From Mycobacterium asiaticum (lineage in GTDB: Bacteria > Actinomycetota > Actinomycetes > Mycobacteriales > Mycobacteriaceae): DNA of 64,000 nucleotides. A program made the position numbers and the translations under genes. The notes under the pieces are model-generated. The model was not told where the DNA came from. It searched no databases and saw nothing but the letters and a program-made list of their open reading frames with translations. Each line of letters opens with the position of its first letter. Position 1 is the first letter of the stretch. This document shows positions 1 through 8,919 of this stretch, one piece after another. Location of the stretch: positions 124,001 to 188,000 of the forward strand of contig NZ_LZMH01000082.1 in the NCBI RefSeq assembly GCF_001673635.1, given 5' to 3'.

Positions 1-2911
1 GAACACCGTCTTGCGGCGCGCGCGAGAACGCCGGGCGCATCTGCACGATGCCGATGGCTTCGGCCTGCTCGAACCGCTCACGGAAGATGTAATCGACCTC
101 CGGGTCACGCACTCCGAAGAAGCAGAGCGCGGGCTCCACCGGGGCTCCCGCGCGCTGTGCGGCAAGTCGGTCACCCAGGAAACCCAGGAACGGTGCGACG
201 CCGGTGCCGGCACTGACCAGGATGACGTTCTTGGCCGGATCGGCACCGGCCCGAAACGCCTGACGGGCCGGATCGACGCGGGCCCGGATCGTTTGTCCGG
301 GTTGAACTGTCGCGAGGTAGTTGGAAGCGACCCCTTTGAACAGGCCGCGCCCGGATCGGGCCGGCGCGTCGAGCACACTGACGACCAGTCCTACCGTGCG
401 TGGTGACAGCATCGACGACGATGCGATGGAATAGTGCCTCGGCACCATGGGGTCGAGCAGTTCCAGAAGCTCAGCACCGGTGAGCACGCAAGCCGGATAC
501 TCGTTGAGGCATTCCAGCACGCTGAGGGGGCAGCCGTCCGGGGCCTCGGCCAGTTCGGCGAGCCGTTGGTGTTCGGCAGTATTGCTGTTGGCCGCCGCGA
601 GACGGCGTAATTGACTGCTGGTCACGGGTTTCTGCAGTTCCACGAAGTGGGTGAGCAGTTCCCGGACACTGACCTCCCGATCCAGTGCGATGAGTCGTCT
701 TGAGCTGCGCCGAGGGTTGATCGCGAGCCGCAGTCCAGGGTCGAGGCCAAGTTGGGTCAAAACGGTGTCGACGACCTCGGGCGGGTTGTCGGCCATCACC
801 GTGAGGTGATCACCGGTGCGGTAGTCGAGGCCGTCCGGAAGCTCTACGCGGACATAGGTTTTGGCTTGACCCAGCCCAGGGCTGACCAGTTCGGTTCTCT
901 CGACGACGGTCATTGGGATCACCGCCGACCGCGCGTCCATCGCCGCCGTGACCGGTCCGATGATCCGGCGCAACTCGTAGAGCGGTTCGGCCCCGTCCGT
1001 GACCGGCGCGGCGTTGGGGTCACCAAAACGTTCGGCCAGCGCCGACCACAGTGCGGCGGCGAACTCCTCAATCGCACCGACCATGTCCCCCGAGGTATCG
1101 GCCGCGGCCAGCGGGACCAATCGGTTGGCGTGCAGCTCCCCGAGCCGCTTGTCGATGCGCCGCGGAACCGCCTGGTAGGTGTCTGCCCAGTTGTGGTCAC
1201 CCACACCGAGGACCGCGACGTTGGGTGTCGGGTTCAGCGCGGTATCGGCGTCGAGCAGCCAGGTGAGGAAGGCCCGCGCATCGTCGGTCGGTTGTCCGTT
1301 GTAGGACGATGCGATGATCAGGATGGCCTCGGCTTCCGGGAAACCACCGACAGCGTCGTCGAGTGGCGCCACCGTGACACTGCATCCCAAAGCCGCTGCA
1401 TCGCCGTCGAATTGACGGGCTAGTGCGCGGCAAGTGCCGAGGTTTGAGCCGTGCAGGATCGCGAGTCGGGTGCCGGCCGTGATCGCCGTTGGTTGTTGCG
1501 CTGTGCTCTGTGTACCGGCAGCAGCGCCGGGTGTGTCGGTCCTACGGTCCTGCGGGGTGCGCCGGAGGACATCGAGACGGAATCCAACCGCTCGGCGGCT
1601 GTTCGGAGTCTCCCACTGCGGCACATAGTGGTAGGTGTCGATGAGGCGGTAGCGATGGATAACCCGGGCCAGCGCCATGGCCGCCTCATGTAGCGCGAAT
1701 TGCCGCCCGATGCATGATCGTGCTCCCGTTCCGAAGGGCTTGAACAACGCGCTCGGCCTGGCCGCCGAGCGTTCGGGAGCGAACCGGTCGGGATCGAACA
1801 GCTCGACGTTGTCGCCCCACTGCGGCTGGCGGTGCAATGCGCCGGTGAGCACCGTGACCGCCTCGCCGCGCTTGATCGGGTACTTGTCACCGATCACTGT
1901 GTCTTCCAGCGCCATTCGGTCGAAATGCAGCACCGGTGGGGATAGCCGCAGGGTTTCCTCGATGATCTGCCGCAAGTAGGTCAGCTTGCCGATGTCGTCG
2001 TAGCCCGGCAGATAGTCGTCGTTGGTTCCGAAAACGGTGTCCACCTCGGCCTGCACCCGGCGCAGCACGGCCGGATCACTGACGATGTTGTAGAGCGCGT
2101 TCGGCATCAACTCCGATGTGGTGAGCTGACCGGCGATCAGAAAGGTCAGGATCTGATTGCGGATGTTGTCGATCTCGAGCACGGGATTGCCGTCCGGATC
2201 CTGTTGCAGCATCAGCGCAAGCAGATCCTCGGACTCATGACCAACGAATCTGTGCTCGGCTATCAACCCGTCGATGAAGGTGTACAGCCTAGCCATTTCT
2301 TCGTTGAAGACCGGCGTTGGCGCGTCAAATGCCAACTCCCCCAGGGCTCTTGTAAAGCTCTGCGGGATCGGAGCCAGGCCGGAACACTCGAAGGAGTCAA
2401 ACCGCGAACCGAATCCCGCGAGCGCCACGGTGTCCATGGCCAGCTTCTGCAGGTCATTGGACACATCCACCGGCCCTATTCCAACGCTGGCATCCCACCG
2501 GTCGATCAGCTTGCAGTTGATGTCCAGCATCGCGTCGTGATAGGCGCGCAAGCCGGCGTAACTGAAACCCGGCAGCAGGACATCATGGGCGCGTTGCCAA
2601 TTGGGTTCGCCGTGGTAAGCCGTGAACAAACCGTCACCGGCCAAGGGCCTGACCCGGGCGAGAGTTGCCGTGAGGTTTTTGGCGAAGCGGCTTTCGTCGC
2701 ACAGCTCTGTGACGAGGTCCAGCGAGCACGCGTAGAGCTTTCTTATGCCGCCGTTGAAATCCGCATAGAACAGCGGGCCGTGCAATTCACCGAGTAAGTC
2801 CACGGCCAAAGCGCGGGGCCGGCCGATCAATTTGTCCGGGCCGGGCAGGGACCCTTCCGCCGACGGGACGCCGGGAAGGTCCGGCGGCGCGGACACCTGA
2901 AACTCGCTCAT
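1..2911 (-). CDS. Self-sufficient cytochrome P450/NADPH-P450 reductase fusion (CYP102/BM3 type), 3' end outside window
   Basis: A single minus-strand frame is open from ATG 2911 to the left edge (about 970 residues; BM3 has 1049), so only the last ~80 residues are missing. Domains in order: P450 haem domain (~1-460) with EETLR (ExxR) and the haem loop FGTGARSCIG with the thiolate Cys at residue 400; flavodoxin-like FMN domain (~480-630) starting LAILHGSNLGT; then a FAD/NADPH ferredoxin-reductase module with RHYSIASSS, GVASNYLA and SAGTGVAPF. The family hydroxylates or epoxidises fatty acids and related chains using NADPH without separate redox partners. Oddity: the I-helix reads AGQLTTS where BM3 has AGHETTS, so the acidic residue before the conserved Thr is Leu263. 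An ATG at 2923 would add four residues. No clear Shine-Dalgarno is seen before either. The family call is secure; the substrate is unknown. Confidence 0.93.
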   Translation of the reverse strand, partial: MSEFQVSAPPDLPGVPSAEGSLPGPDKLIGRPRALAVDLLGELHGPLFYADFNGGIRKLYACSLDLVTELCDESRFAKNLTATLARVRPLAGDGLFTAYHGEPNWQRAHDVLLPGFSYAGLRAYHDAMLDINCKLIDRWDASVGIGPVDVSNDLQKLAMDTVALAGFGSRFDSFECSGLAPIPQSFTRALGELAFDAPTPVFNEEMARLYTFIDGLIAEHRFVGHESEDLLALMLQQDPDGNPVLEIDNIRNQILTFLIAGQLTTSELMPNALYNIVSDPAVLRRVQAEVDTVFGTNDDYLPGYDDIGKLTYLRQIIEETLRLSPPVLHFDRMALEDTVIGDKYPIKRGEAVTVLTGALHRQPQWGDNVELFDPDRFAPERSAARPSALFKPFGTGARSCIGRQFALHEAAMALARVIHRYRLIDTYHYVPQWETPNSRRAVGFRLDVLRRTPQDRRTDTPGAAAGTQSTAQQPTAITAGTRLAILHGSNLGTCRALARQFDGDAAALGCSVTVAPLDDAVGGFPEAEAILIIASSYNGQPTDDARAFLTWLLDADTALNPTPNVAVLGVGDHNWADTYQAVPRRIDKRLGELHANRLVPLAAADTSGDMVGAIEEFAAALWSALAERFGDPNAAPVTDGAEPLYELRRIIGPVTAAMDARSAVIPMTVVERTELVSPGLGQAKTYVRVELPDGLDYRTGDHLTVMADNPPEVVDTVLTQLGLDPGLRLAINPRRSSRRLIALDREVSVRELLTHFVELQKPVTSSQLRRLAAANSNTAEHQRLAELAEAPDGCPLSVLECLNEYPACVLTGAELLELLDPMVPRHYSIASSSMLSPRTVGLVVSVLDAPARSGRGLFKGVASNYLATVQPGQTIRARVDPARQAFRAGADPAKNVILVSAGTGVAPFLGFLGDRLAAQRAGAPVEPALCFFGVRDPEVDYIFRERFEQAEAIGIVQMRPAFSRAPQDGV

Positions 2912-3058
2912 GTCGGGCAGCATAGGTTTCGACGCGACGGCCTGGTTCGCGATCCGCGAATGTCTTCTGTCGCGCGGCCAACTACGTGGCAGGACCGCTT
3001 CGGCGCCTTTCCCCCGGATCCGCATTTCGACATGGAAGAAGGGGCTTCCTCACCCAGC

Positions 3059-3118
3059 GCGAGCAGGCGCAGAATCGCATAGAAACCGCGGGTTTCATGC
3101 GATTCTGCGTCTGCTCGC
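3059..3118. terminator. Long hairpin after the PE gene
   Basis: The arms 3060-3080 and 3097-3117 are complementary with one mismatch, flanked by another G-C pair. Inside, GAAACC and GGTTTC (3082-3087, 3091-3096) extend the stem to a 3-base loop. There is no U tract on either strand. It starts 10 bases beyond the PE stop codon and lies before the P450 gene, which is also on the minus strand. A terminator or RNA-processing role for the PE transcript is inferred. Confidence 0.6.
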
Positions 3119-3127
3119 CGGGGAGAA

Positions 3128-3910
3128 TTACAAGAAAAACAATGGCGAAAGCAGCAGTGCAAGAGCTACCGACGGCGCATCGGTTTGCACCTCGGTAATG
3201 ATGCCGCCGACCTCAAATGGCATCGGAACGGTAACCGGTGCCTGGCCCGCAAATTGGCCTCCGAAAGTCACCGTCGCCGTCATGGGCTGGATAGGGGCCA
3301 GCACACCGCCGAAGGGAATGTTCAGCGCCAGCGACACACCCGGAACATTCGACGGCAGGGGTACCGAGACCAAGTTCTGGCCGTAGAGGAACGCGCTCCC
3401 GAGGTTGGGGCCGACGTCGCGAAGCGCGGAAATGGCCGCGTCCGAATTTCCCGCCAGCACCGCGTTGAAAAATGTTGTCCCGCTTTGCCCGAGCGCGCCC
3501 GCTGACGTTATCACCGGGCCGATGGCATCGAGCGGAAGCTCGATGCCATCGGCTTCGGCGCCGAGCAGCGCGCCCAGCAAGCCGTCGCCGTAGAACTGCG
3601 TGATTTCACTGGAGGCGGCGGCATGCGTGTTGACGATCTCGGTGCTCAGATAGGAGTTCGCGCCGGCGTTCAGCAGGTTGACGAACTGGCTGTGGTACGC
3701 CGCCACCTGGGCGCTGACGGATTGATATTCCTGCGCTTGGGTGTTCAGTAAGGAGGTGATTGCCGCCGATACCTCGTCAGCGGCCGGGGCCGACATCCCG
3801 ACGATTGCGGTAGCCGCCGCGGCGTTGGCCGCGCTGATTGTCGAGCCGAGGTAATCCAATCCCTCGACCGCCTTGGCGATGATGTCGGGCACGACGTTGA
3901 CAAACGACAT
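3128..3910 (-). CDS. PE family protein with a unique C-terminal domain
   Basis: 260 residues. The N-terminal ~95 residues (MSFVNVVPDIIAKAVEGLDYLGSTISAANAAAA...DEVSAAI) form the PE helical domain typical of mycobacterial type VII secretion substrates, including the Pro-Asp form of the PE signature and a YxSVSAQ stretch. After ~residue 100 there is a non-repetitive domain rather than a PGRS Gly-Ala repeat. It ends in a hydrophobic tail (LALLLSPLFFL), possibly membrane or surface associated. The start at 3910 was chosen because the PE domain begins exactly there and AGAGGA lies upstream. No PPE partner is adjacent, so its ESX system and function are unknown. Confidence 0.85.
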   Translation of the reverse strand: MSFVNVVPDIIAKAVEGLDYLGSTISAANAAAATAIVGMSAPAADEVSAAITSLLNTQAQEYQSVSAQVAAYHSQFVNLLNAGANSYLSTEIVNTHAAASSEITQFYGDGLLGALLGAEADGIELPLDAIGPVITSAGALGQSGTTFFNAVLAGNSDAAISALRDVGPNLGSAFLYGQNLVSVPLPSNVPGVSLALNIPFGGVLAPIQPMTATVTFGGQFAGQAPVTVPMPFEVGGIITEVQTDAPSVALALLLSPLFFL

Positions 3911-4017
3911 AGCTGCCGTCGTCCTCTCTGTTGGTGTTGGCCTGCCTTTCTCCAACACTTCCTAGAGGGCGCCATTGGCTACCGATCCCAACGATGGCTG
4001 TCTCCGCGGTCACCCCG

Positions 4018-4821
4018 CTATGCGGGATCGGTGAAAACCGGTTTCTCCCCGGACATTCCGGCGACCACCGCCGCGATCTGGTTGGGCGTGCCGATCAGCC
4101 CGGTCTGCAGCACGGATTCGAGCTCGAGCGCGGCCGCGGCGTCGTTACTGACCCAGGTTTCGTCGTATAGGCGTTTGGCGGCGCGGATGGCGTCGGGTGA
4201 CTTCGATGCGATCTCGCCCGCGAGCTCCTGCGCCGCCGACAGCGGATCCGCGGCCGTCCGGGTCACCAAGCCGAGCTCGGAACCCTCGCTGCCGGAAACG
4301 ATGCGGCCAGTGAACGTCAGCTCTTTCGCGACGTCGATCGGCAGCACCCTCGGCAGCGTCTGCGTGATGCCCATGTCGGGGACCAGTCCCCACTTGATCT
4401 CCAGGATGCTCAGCCTCGCGTCCGGGGCAGCGATCCGGATGTCTGCGCCGAGCGCGATCTGCATGCCGCCGCCGAAGCAGTTGCCGTGGATCGCGGCAAT
4501 GACCGGCGCCGGTACCAGCGACCAGTCATAGCTCACGCGTTGGGCGAGGTTGGCCGGGTGGTCCCCGTCTCGGGACAGCAGGACACCCGTGCCGCGTTCG
4601 CCGCTCATGAAACTTGCGACGTCCAAACCAGAGCAGAAGCTCTTGCCCTCGCCGTGCAGTACAACCGCGCGGACCGACGCGTCACCTGCCAGCTGCGCCG
4701 CGGCGCTCACCAAGCCTTCGAACATGGCTTGGTCGAGGGCATTGTGCTTGTCGGCGCGCACCATCGTCACCGTCGCCACGCCGTTGTCGGCAATCCGCAC
4801 CCGGACTCTGTCTTCGCTCAC
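4018..4821 (-). CDS. Enoyl-CoA hydratase/isomerase (crotonase) family protein
   Basis: About 267 residues from GTG 4821; a TTG at 4830 would add three. The crotonase fold is clear: the oxyanion-hole segments GKSFCSGLD and HGNCFGGGMQIALGADIRIAAPDARLSILEIKWGLVPDMG are in order. In classical enoyl-CoA hydratase two glutamates catalyse. The second is present (LEI), but the first position (GGGxE) is Gln here (GGGMQ), so a plain hydratase activity is not certain. Isomerase, hydrolase or other crotonase chemistry is possible. It is monocistronic, between the PE gene and a divergent small secreted protein. A CoA-ester substrate is implied by the family only. Confidence 0.87.
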   Translation of the reverse strand: MSEDRVRVRIADNGVATVTMVRADKHNALDQAMFEGLVSAAAQLAGDASVRAVVLHGEGKSFCSGLDVASFMSGERGTGVLLSRDGDHPANLAQRVSYDWSLVPAPVIAAIHGNCFGGGMQIALGADIRIAAPDARLSILEIKWGLVPDMGITQTLPRVLPIDVAKELTFTGRIVSGSEGSELGLVTRTAADPLSAAQELAGEIASKSPDAIRAAKRLYDETWVSNDAAAALELESVLQTGLIGTPNQIAAVVAGMSGEKPVFTDPA

Positions 4822-4921
4822 GAGTAGCAATCTATCGCGGCGGCTTCAGCGCACCGACGCAAGAGTTCCGCAAGCCGTCGCGCGCACGCTGGCGTTACCG
4901 ACCATTAGAGAGATCAGAACC

Positions 4922-5233
4922 ATGAACGGACGAATCGCGGCATTGGCTTCCGCTGCGTTGGCTAGCTGTGGTTTGGGGCTGGCGGCTCCCGCCCAGGCTG
5001 GACCCCTACCGCCGCACACGTGGTGCCCAGGCAATTCCATGGTGTACTCCCGCTACGACATGTCGTCGGGGCCGGGGGTCGCCTACCAGTGGGACATGAA
5101 CGTCTGCCACACGTGGTTCTGGGTGCAGAACTCGGCCGGCAACGTTCCATACAAGGGTGAGCTGCCAAGCGATGTGTGGGACGGCGAAAACCCGCCGCCC
5201 GTAAAACAGGATTCGTGCGACTTCTGCTGGTAG
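4922..5233 (+). CDS. Small secreted cysteine-containing protein
   Basis: 103 residues. A signal peptide is visible: MNGR, a hydrophobic Ala/Leu core and AAPAQA-G as the likely cleavage site at about residue 28. The mature part (~75 residues) is aromatic-rich with four cysteines (TWCPG, NVCHTW, and QDSCDFCW at the C-terminus), suggesting two disulfides in the cell envelope or outside. GAGAGATCAGAACC precedes the ATG. It resembles small secreted proteins commonly annotated in mycobacteria, but I do not recognise a named family or function. A hairpin 28 bases downstream probably ends the transcript. Confidence 0.75.
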   Translation: MNGRIAALASAALASCGLGLAAPAQAGPLPPHTWCPGNSMVYSRYDMSSGPGVAYQWDMNVCHTWFWVQNSAGNVPYKGELPSDVWDGENPPPVKQDSCDFCW

Positions 5234-5260
5234 GCAACGGCTTTCAGTAACATCATCGGA

Positions 5261-5279
5261 CCGCAATGCCGAATTGCGG
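5261..5279 (+). terminator. Short hairpin downstream of the small secreted protein
   Basis: A perfect 7-bp stem (CCGCAAT/ATTGCGG) with a 5-base loop, 28 bases after the stop codon. There is no U tract, which is common for mycobacterial terminators. The role is inferred. Confidence 0.4.
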
Positions 5280-5406
5280 AGCCGCCTGGGCTGGCGCCAG
5301 GAGACAGGGGCGGTTGCAGAGATGAACAAGACAACCTCATCTGGTCATACGCTATGGGGCGGCACGTAGAACGTGGTCGCCGGACCCGCCAGAGAGGAAC
5401 ACCCAC

Positions 5407-6492
5407 ATGAGCGCATCACCGACGGCGATCAACCCGGACGCGCCAGTGCTTGTCACCGGCGCCAGCGGTTACATCGGCAGCTGGATCGTCCGACTGCTCC
5501 TCGAAGCGGGACGCACGGTACACGGCACGGTGCGCAACCCGCAGAAGCCGTCAGGTTTGGAGCATCTGCACAAGCTCTCGGACGATCATCCCGGACGACT
5601 CCGACTGTTCAAAGCGGACCTGCTCGATGCCGGCAGCTTCGACGAGGCCATGGCCGGCTGCGAACTCGTCATGCACACCGCATCGCCGTTTCTGCTCTCC
5701 GGGTACAAGGATGCGCAGGAGGCGCTGGTGCGCCCGGCTCTGGAGGGCACCCGCAACGTGCTGGACTCGGTCAACCGCACGCATTCCGTCAAACGCGTGG
5801 TGCTGACCAGCAGCGTGGTGGCGATCTACGGCGATGCCTGCGAATCACGCGATCTTCCCGGCGGTGTCTTCACCCCCGAACACTGGAACACCACCAGCAG
5901 CGTCGACCACCAGCCGTACCCGTATTCCAAGACGGTCGCCGAGCGGGAGGCGTGGCGCTACGTCCAGGAGCAGGACCGCTGGGACATGGTCACCATCCAC
6001 CCCGGCATGGTGCTCGGCCCCGCACTGACCAGTGCCAGCGACTCGGCCAGCTTGAGCACGATGAAGCAGTTCACCGACGGAACCCTGCTCACCGGAGCTC
6101 CCGCGTTGACCATGGGGGTGGTGGACGTGCGCGATGTGGCCGATGCTCACCTACGTGCCGGCTTCACCCCCGAGGCGCACGGCCGCTACATAGTTAACGC
6201 GGATTCGGTGACGCTGCTGCAGATCGGCAAGATCCTGCGTCGCCAGTACGGGCCGCTCTACCCGTTCCCCAGGACTACGGCACCCAAGGTGATGGTGAAG
6301 GCCGTCGCACCCGTTGTCGGGCTGACGCGGAAGTTCATCGACCGCAACGTGGGCTACCCACTGAAATTCGACAACAGCCGCAGCCGAGACGAGCTGGGAC
6401 TGACGTATCGGCCCGTCGAGCAGACGGTCAACGAACACTTCCAGCAGATGCTCGATGACGGTGTGGTCCGGCGCCGGCCCGGGGGGCGCTGA
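5407..6492 (+). CDS. NAD(P)-dependent epimerase/reductase, extended SDR family (dihydroflavonol-4-reductase-like)
   Basis: 361 residues. The N-terminal Rossmann motif is VTGASGYIGSW (TGxxGxxG), followed by LTSSVVAIYG and the catalytic YPYSK (YxxxK) with the upstream Ser, then VDVRDVADAH typical of the DFR/3-beta-HSD-like branch. These enzymes reduce or epimerise carbonyls on sugars, flavonoid-like compounds or steroids with NADP(H). The substrate cannot be told from sequence. AGAGAGGAACACCCAC supplies a ribosome site. The neighbours are unrelated, so it is probably transcribed alone. Confidence 0.87.
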   Translation: MSASPTAINPDAPVLVTGASGYIGSWIVRLLLEAGRTVHGTVRNPQKPSGLEHLHKLSDDHPGRLRLFKADLLDAGSFDEAMAGCELVMHTASPFLLSGYKDAQEALVRPALEGTRNVLDSVNRTHSVKRVVLTSSVVAIYGDACESRDLPGGVFTPEHWNTTSSVDHQPYPYSKTVAEREAWRYVQEQDRWDMVTIHPGMVLGPALTSASDSASLSTMKQFTDGTLLTGAPALTMGVVDVRDVADAHLRAGFTPEAHGRYIVNADSVTLLQIGKILRRQYGPLYPFPRTTAPKVMVKAVAPVVGLTRKFIDRNVGYPLKFDNSRSRDELGLTYRPVEQTVNEHFQQMLDDGVVRRRPGGR

Positions 6493-6584
6493 GCGGCTGG
6501 ATTGCGTACCTGATTACGGGGTAAACCCGTGACTCGCACCGACTCTCGAAGCCCGTGTAACGCGCTGTTTGTCTGCAATCAGCA

Positions 6585-7421
6585 CTAGGTGGCGGGGCGG
6601 TAGCGCGCCTCGGCGAACGAGAACAAACCGTAGGCGAACAATCCGACGGCGATCAGCCAAAGGACCACCTGCCCCCAGCCCTGGCCGGCGAGTTCGGCCA
6701 ACAGCCCGGACAATCCCTTGGCGTTCGTCGGGTCGAAAGTCAGGGCGGCGATGACGAAGAAGAACCCGACACCGATGGCCACCAGTCCACTGCCCACGTA
6801 CCCGGCCCGCCCCAGCGCTTCGATGACCTTTCGCTTGTCCTGACTCAGCGCTCCGGTGCGCTTCATGAAGCCGCGGTTGATGGCGTGCTTGTAGATTTCA
6901 TAACCACCGAAGCCGATTGCGGCGAGGCCGACGATCAGCACGATCCACCGTCCGCCGGGCAGGCCCATGACCACCCCGGCGGCATGCTGCTGGCCGTCGC
7001 CACCACCGCCACCACTGGGGACCGCGCCGGCATCGCCGCCCCAGTTCCCGATGAGGACAGACAGCGACGCCAGCGCCGCACCGCTGTAGAGAACGCCCTT
7101 GCCCGCGTACTTGGCCCGATCGCTGCCGTCCGACCCTTCGATCGGATCACCCGAGACGGCCTGGCTGAATTTCCACACCACCAACGCGATCAGAGCCACC
7201 GTCAAGGCGATCAGCAGGAACTTGCCGAAGGGCGCCTGCGCGACCGTTTGGATCGCCCCAGCCTTACTAGCGCCTTCCGAGGAGCCATCACCCATAGCTA
7301 CCTTGATCGCAAGGAAACCCAGGAGCACGTACAGCGCTCCCTTGCCTATCAGACCGACCCGCGCCACTTTGGATCTGACGTCGCCCGCATGGCTTTGTGC
7401 ACTGACAGTAGCTCTGCTCAT
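6585..7421 (-). CDS. DUF1206 family integral membrane protein
   Basis: 278 residues from ATG 7421, preceded by GAAGGCGAG. The protein is three tandem two-helix units, each opening with a similar Gly-rich motif (VGLIGKGALYVLLGFLA, AKYAGKGVLYSGAALA, LGRAGYVGSGLVAIGVG), giving about six membrane segments. This internal triplication is characteristic of DUF1206. No biochemical function is known to me. A Gly-Asp-rich loop (GGGGGDGQQ) separates units two and three. It is convergent with the SDR gene. Confidence 0.85.
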   Translation of the reverse strand: MSRATVSAQSHAGDVRSKVARVGLIGKGALYVLLGFLAIKVAMGDGSSEGASKAGAIQTVAQAPFGKFLLIALTVALIALVVWKFSQAVSGDPIEGSDGSDRAKYAGKGVLYSGAALASLSVLIGNWGGDAGAVPSGGGGGDGQQHAAGVVMGLPGGRWIVLIVGLAAIGFGGYEIYKHAINRGFMKRTGALSQDKRKVIEALGRAGYVGSGLVAIGVGFFFVIAALTFDPTNAKGLSGLLAELAGQGWGQVVLWLIAVGLFAYGLFSFAEARYRPAT

Positions 7422-7609
7422 CGCGTACTCGCCTTCGTCTAGTGGACCGCTGTGTAATAAGCAGTTACCCACCGCGGGGCCGGGCGATGCGCAAACGCGA
7501 CCATTCATCTTTGGTCAGCGGTACACGAGCTTCGACGCGATGGAACGCGGTCAGCCCGTCGCGAGCGCCGGCCGAGCCTGCGATCTAGGCCGCCCCATCC
7601 TGCAGAGCG

Positions 7610-7774
7610 CTATGTCCCGGCGTCTCGTTCGGATGAACCACCTTCGCCCGGATCTCGCCCGGCAGCTCGCTCGCTCCGACGATTCTCAATGAGTTGCCCA
7701 ATGACGCTGTCGGCGTCGCTATCGGGGAGCCCGAACTCCTCGCAGGCCGAGCGGATCTCGGCCTCGGTGAACAT
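7610..7774 (-). CDS. Small hypothetical protein
   Basis: 54 residues starting MFTEAEIRSACEEFGLPDSDADSVIGQLIENRRSE. AAGGAG lies nine bases before ATG 7774 and decided the start; an in-frame TTG at 7825 would add 17 residues. The first 35 residues look like a small helical acidic domain and the tail is polar (GEGGSSERDAG). No family is recognised. Support is the strong ribosome site and a non-random amino-acid pattern in an otherwise empty 612-base gap. Confidence 0.45.
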   Translation of the reverse strand: MFTEAEIRSACEEFGLPDSDADSVIGQLIENRRSERAAGRDPGEGGSSERDAGT

Positions 7775-8033
7775 CGGCACGGGCTCCTTCTCCCCCCAGC
7801 CCCAGTTGGGTCGGTCGGTGTTCAACGGAACTTCACAGCCACCGATGGCTCCTTCGGATGTCGTGCGACTTTACGACCAAGATATGCGCCTGGTCTGCGT
7901 GAGGTCTTTTTGGGAGACTCCGCCCGCCGACGCCTCCCCTGCCCTGCCGATCGCGTACTGATAAAAGTTGTTCTACTGCGGCGAGCATGATCGCCCGACA
8001 CGCTCGACGATGTCAGCTCTCGAAGGGAGCTCG

Positions 8034-8825
8034 ATGAACTGGTACACCGGCAACGCCACTTACGACACCGTCGTGACGATAGGTCTGGCTATCGCGGCCT
8101 TGGTGATCATCGGCGGCTTGTTCCGGCAGAGTCCCTACGGCCGATTCGGGGCCACGGCGCGCGGAGTGAATCTGAATCCGAAGCTCGGCTGGTGGCTCAT
8201 GGAAATACCCGCAACCGTGGTGTTCGGCATTTTCTACCTCATAGGGCCGTGCCGATTCGACGCCACACCGCTGGTGCTCGCGGCCATCTGGCTGATGCAT
8301 TACGGCAACCGAGGTTGGTTCTTTCCATTGTCGATCAGACAGGTGCCAGGCAAACGCGGCAGCTTCAATATCGTCGTGCTCGCCTTCGGGATGGTGATCA
8401 CCACGATGCACGGCTACCTCAACGGCGCGTTCTTCAGCCATGACTACAAACATCAGTACACCGTCGGTTGGTTGACCGATCCACGGTTTCTTGCCGGGCT
8501 GGTCGTGTACCTCGGCGGATTCATCCTCCTGGTCCGGTCGGAGTCGATCGTGCGCAACCTGCGCGATAAGGCGAACCCTGGCGCGACCGAGTACAAGATC
8601 CCGTACGGCGCGGGGTTCCGCTGCGTCACCAGCCCGGCATATCTGGGCGAGCTGATCGCGTGGGCCGGGTTCGCCCTGCTGACCTGGTCCCTGGCCGGGG
8701 TAATCATTTTGCTGATCACGGCAGGCAACTTGGTGCCGCGGGCGTTCGCCACTCACAAGTGGTATCAGGACAAGTTTCCCGATTATCCACCCGAGCGAAA
8801 AGCGTTGATACCCGGGCTGATTTGA
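8034..8825 (+). CDS. Steroid 5-alpha-reductase-like membrane oxidoreductase
   Basis: 263 residues with about six to seven hydrophobic segments. The C-terminal half carries the SRD5A signature: HYGNRGWFFPLSIR, then EYKIPYGAGFRCVTSPAYLGELIAWAGFALLTWS and the terminal HKWYQDKFPDYPPERKALIPGLI, which align with the NADPH-binding C-terminus of animal 3-oxo-5-alpha-steroid 4-dehydrogenases. A 3-keto-4-ene steroid or polyprenyl/enoyl substrate is therefore plausible. GAAGGGAGCTCG precedes ATG 8034, the chosen start; ATG 8010 is upstream in frame. It stands alone and converges on the FKBP gene. Confidence 0.85.
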   Translation: MNWYTGNATYDTVVTIGLAIAALVIIGGLFRQSPYGRFGATARGVNLNPKLGWWLMEIPATVVFGIFYLIGPCRFDATPLVLAAIWLMHYGNRGWFFPLSIRQVPGKRGSFNIVVLAFGMVITTMHGYLNGAFFSHDYKHQYTVGWLTDPRFLAGLVVYLGGFILLVRSESIVRNLRDKANPGATEYKIPYGAGFRCVTSPAYLGELIAWAGFALLTWSLAGVIILLITAGNLVPRAFATHKWYQDKFPDYPPERKALIPGLI

Positions 8826-8919
8826 ATAGGTCGAAGCGGTCGTCACCCGCTTGACAACGCTGGATACGCGCTTGTCGGCCGTCAATCTGACAGAGTCAGA
8901 GGGCCAGTCCTGGTCGTAG

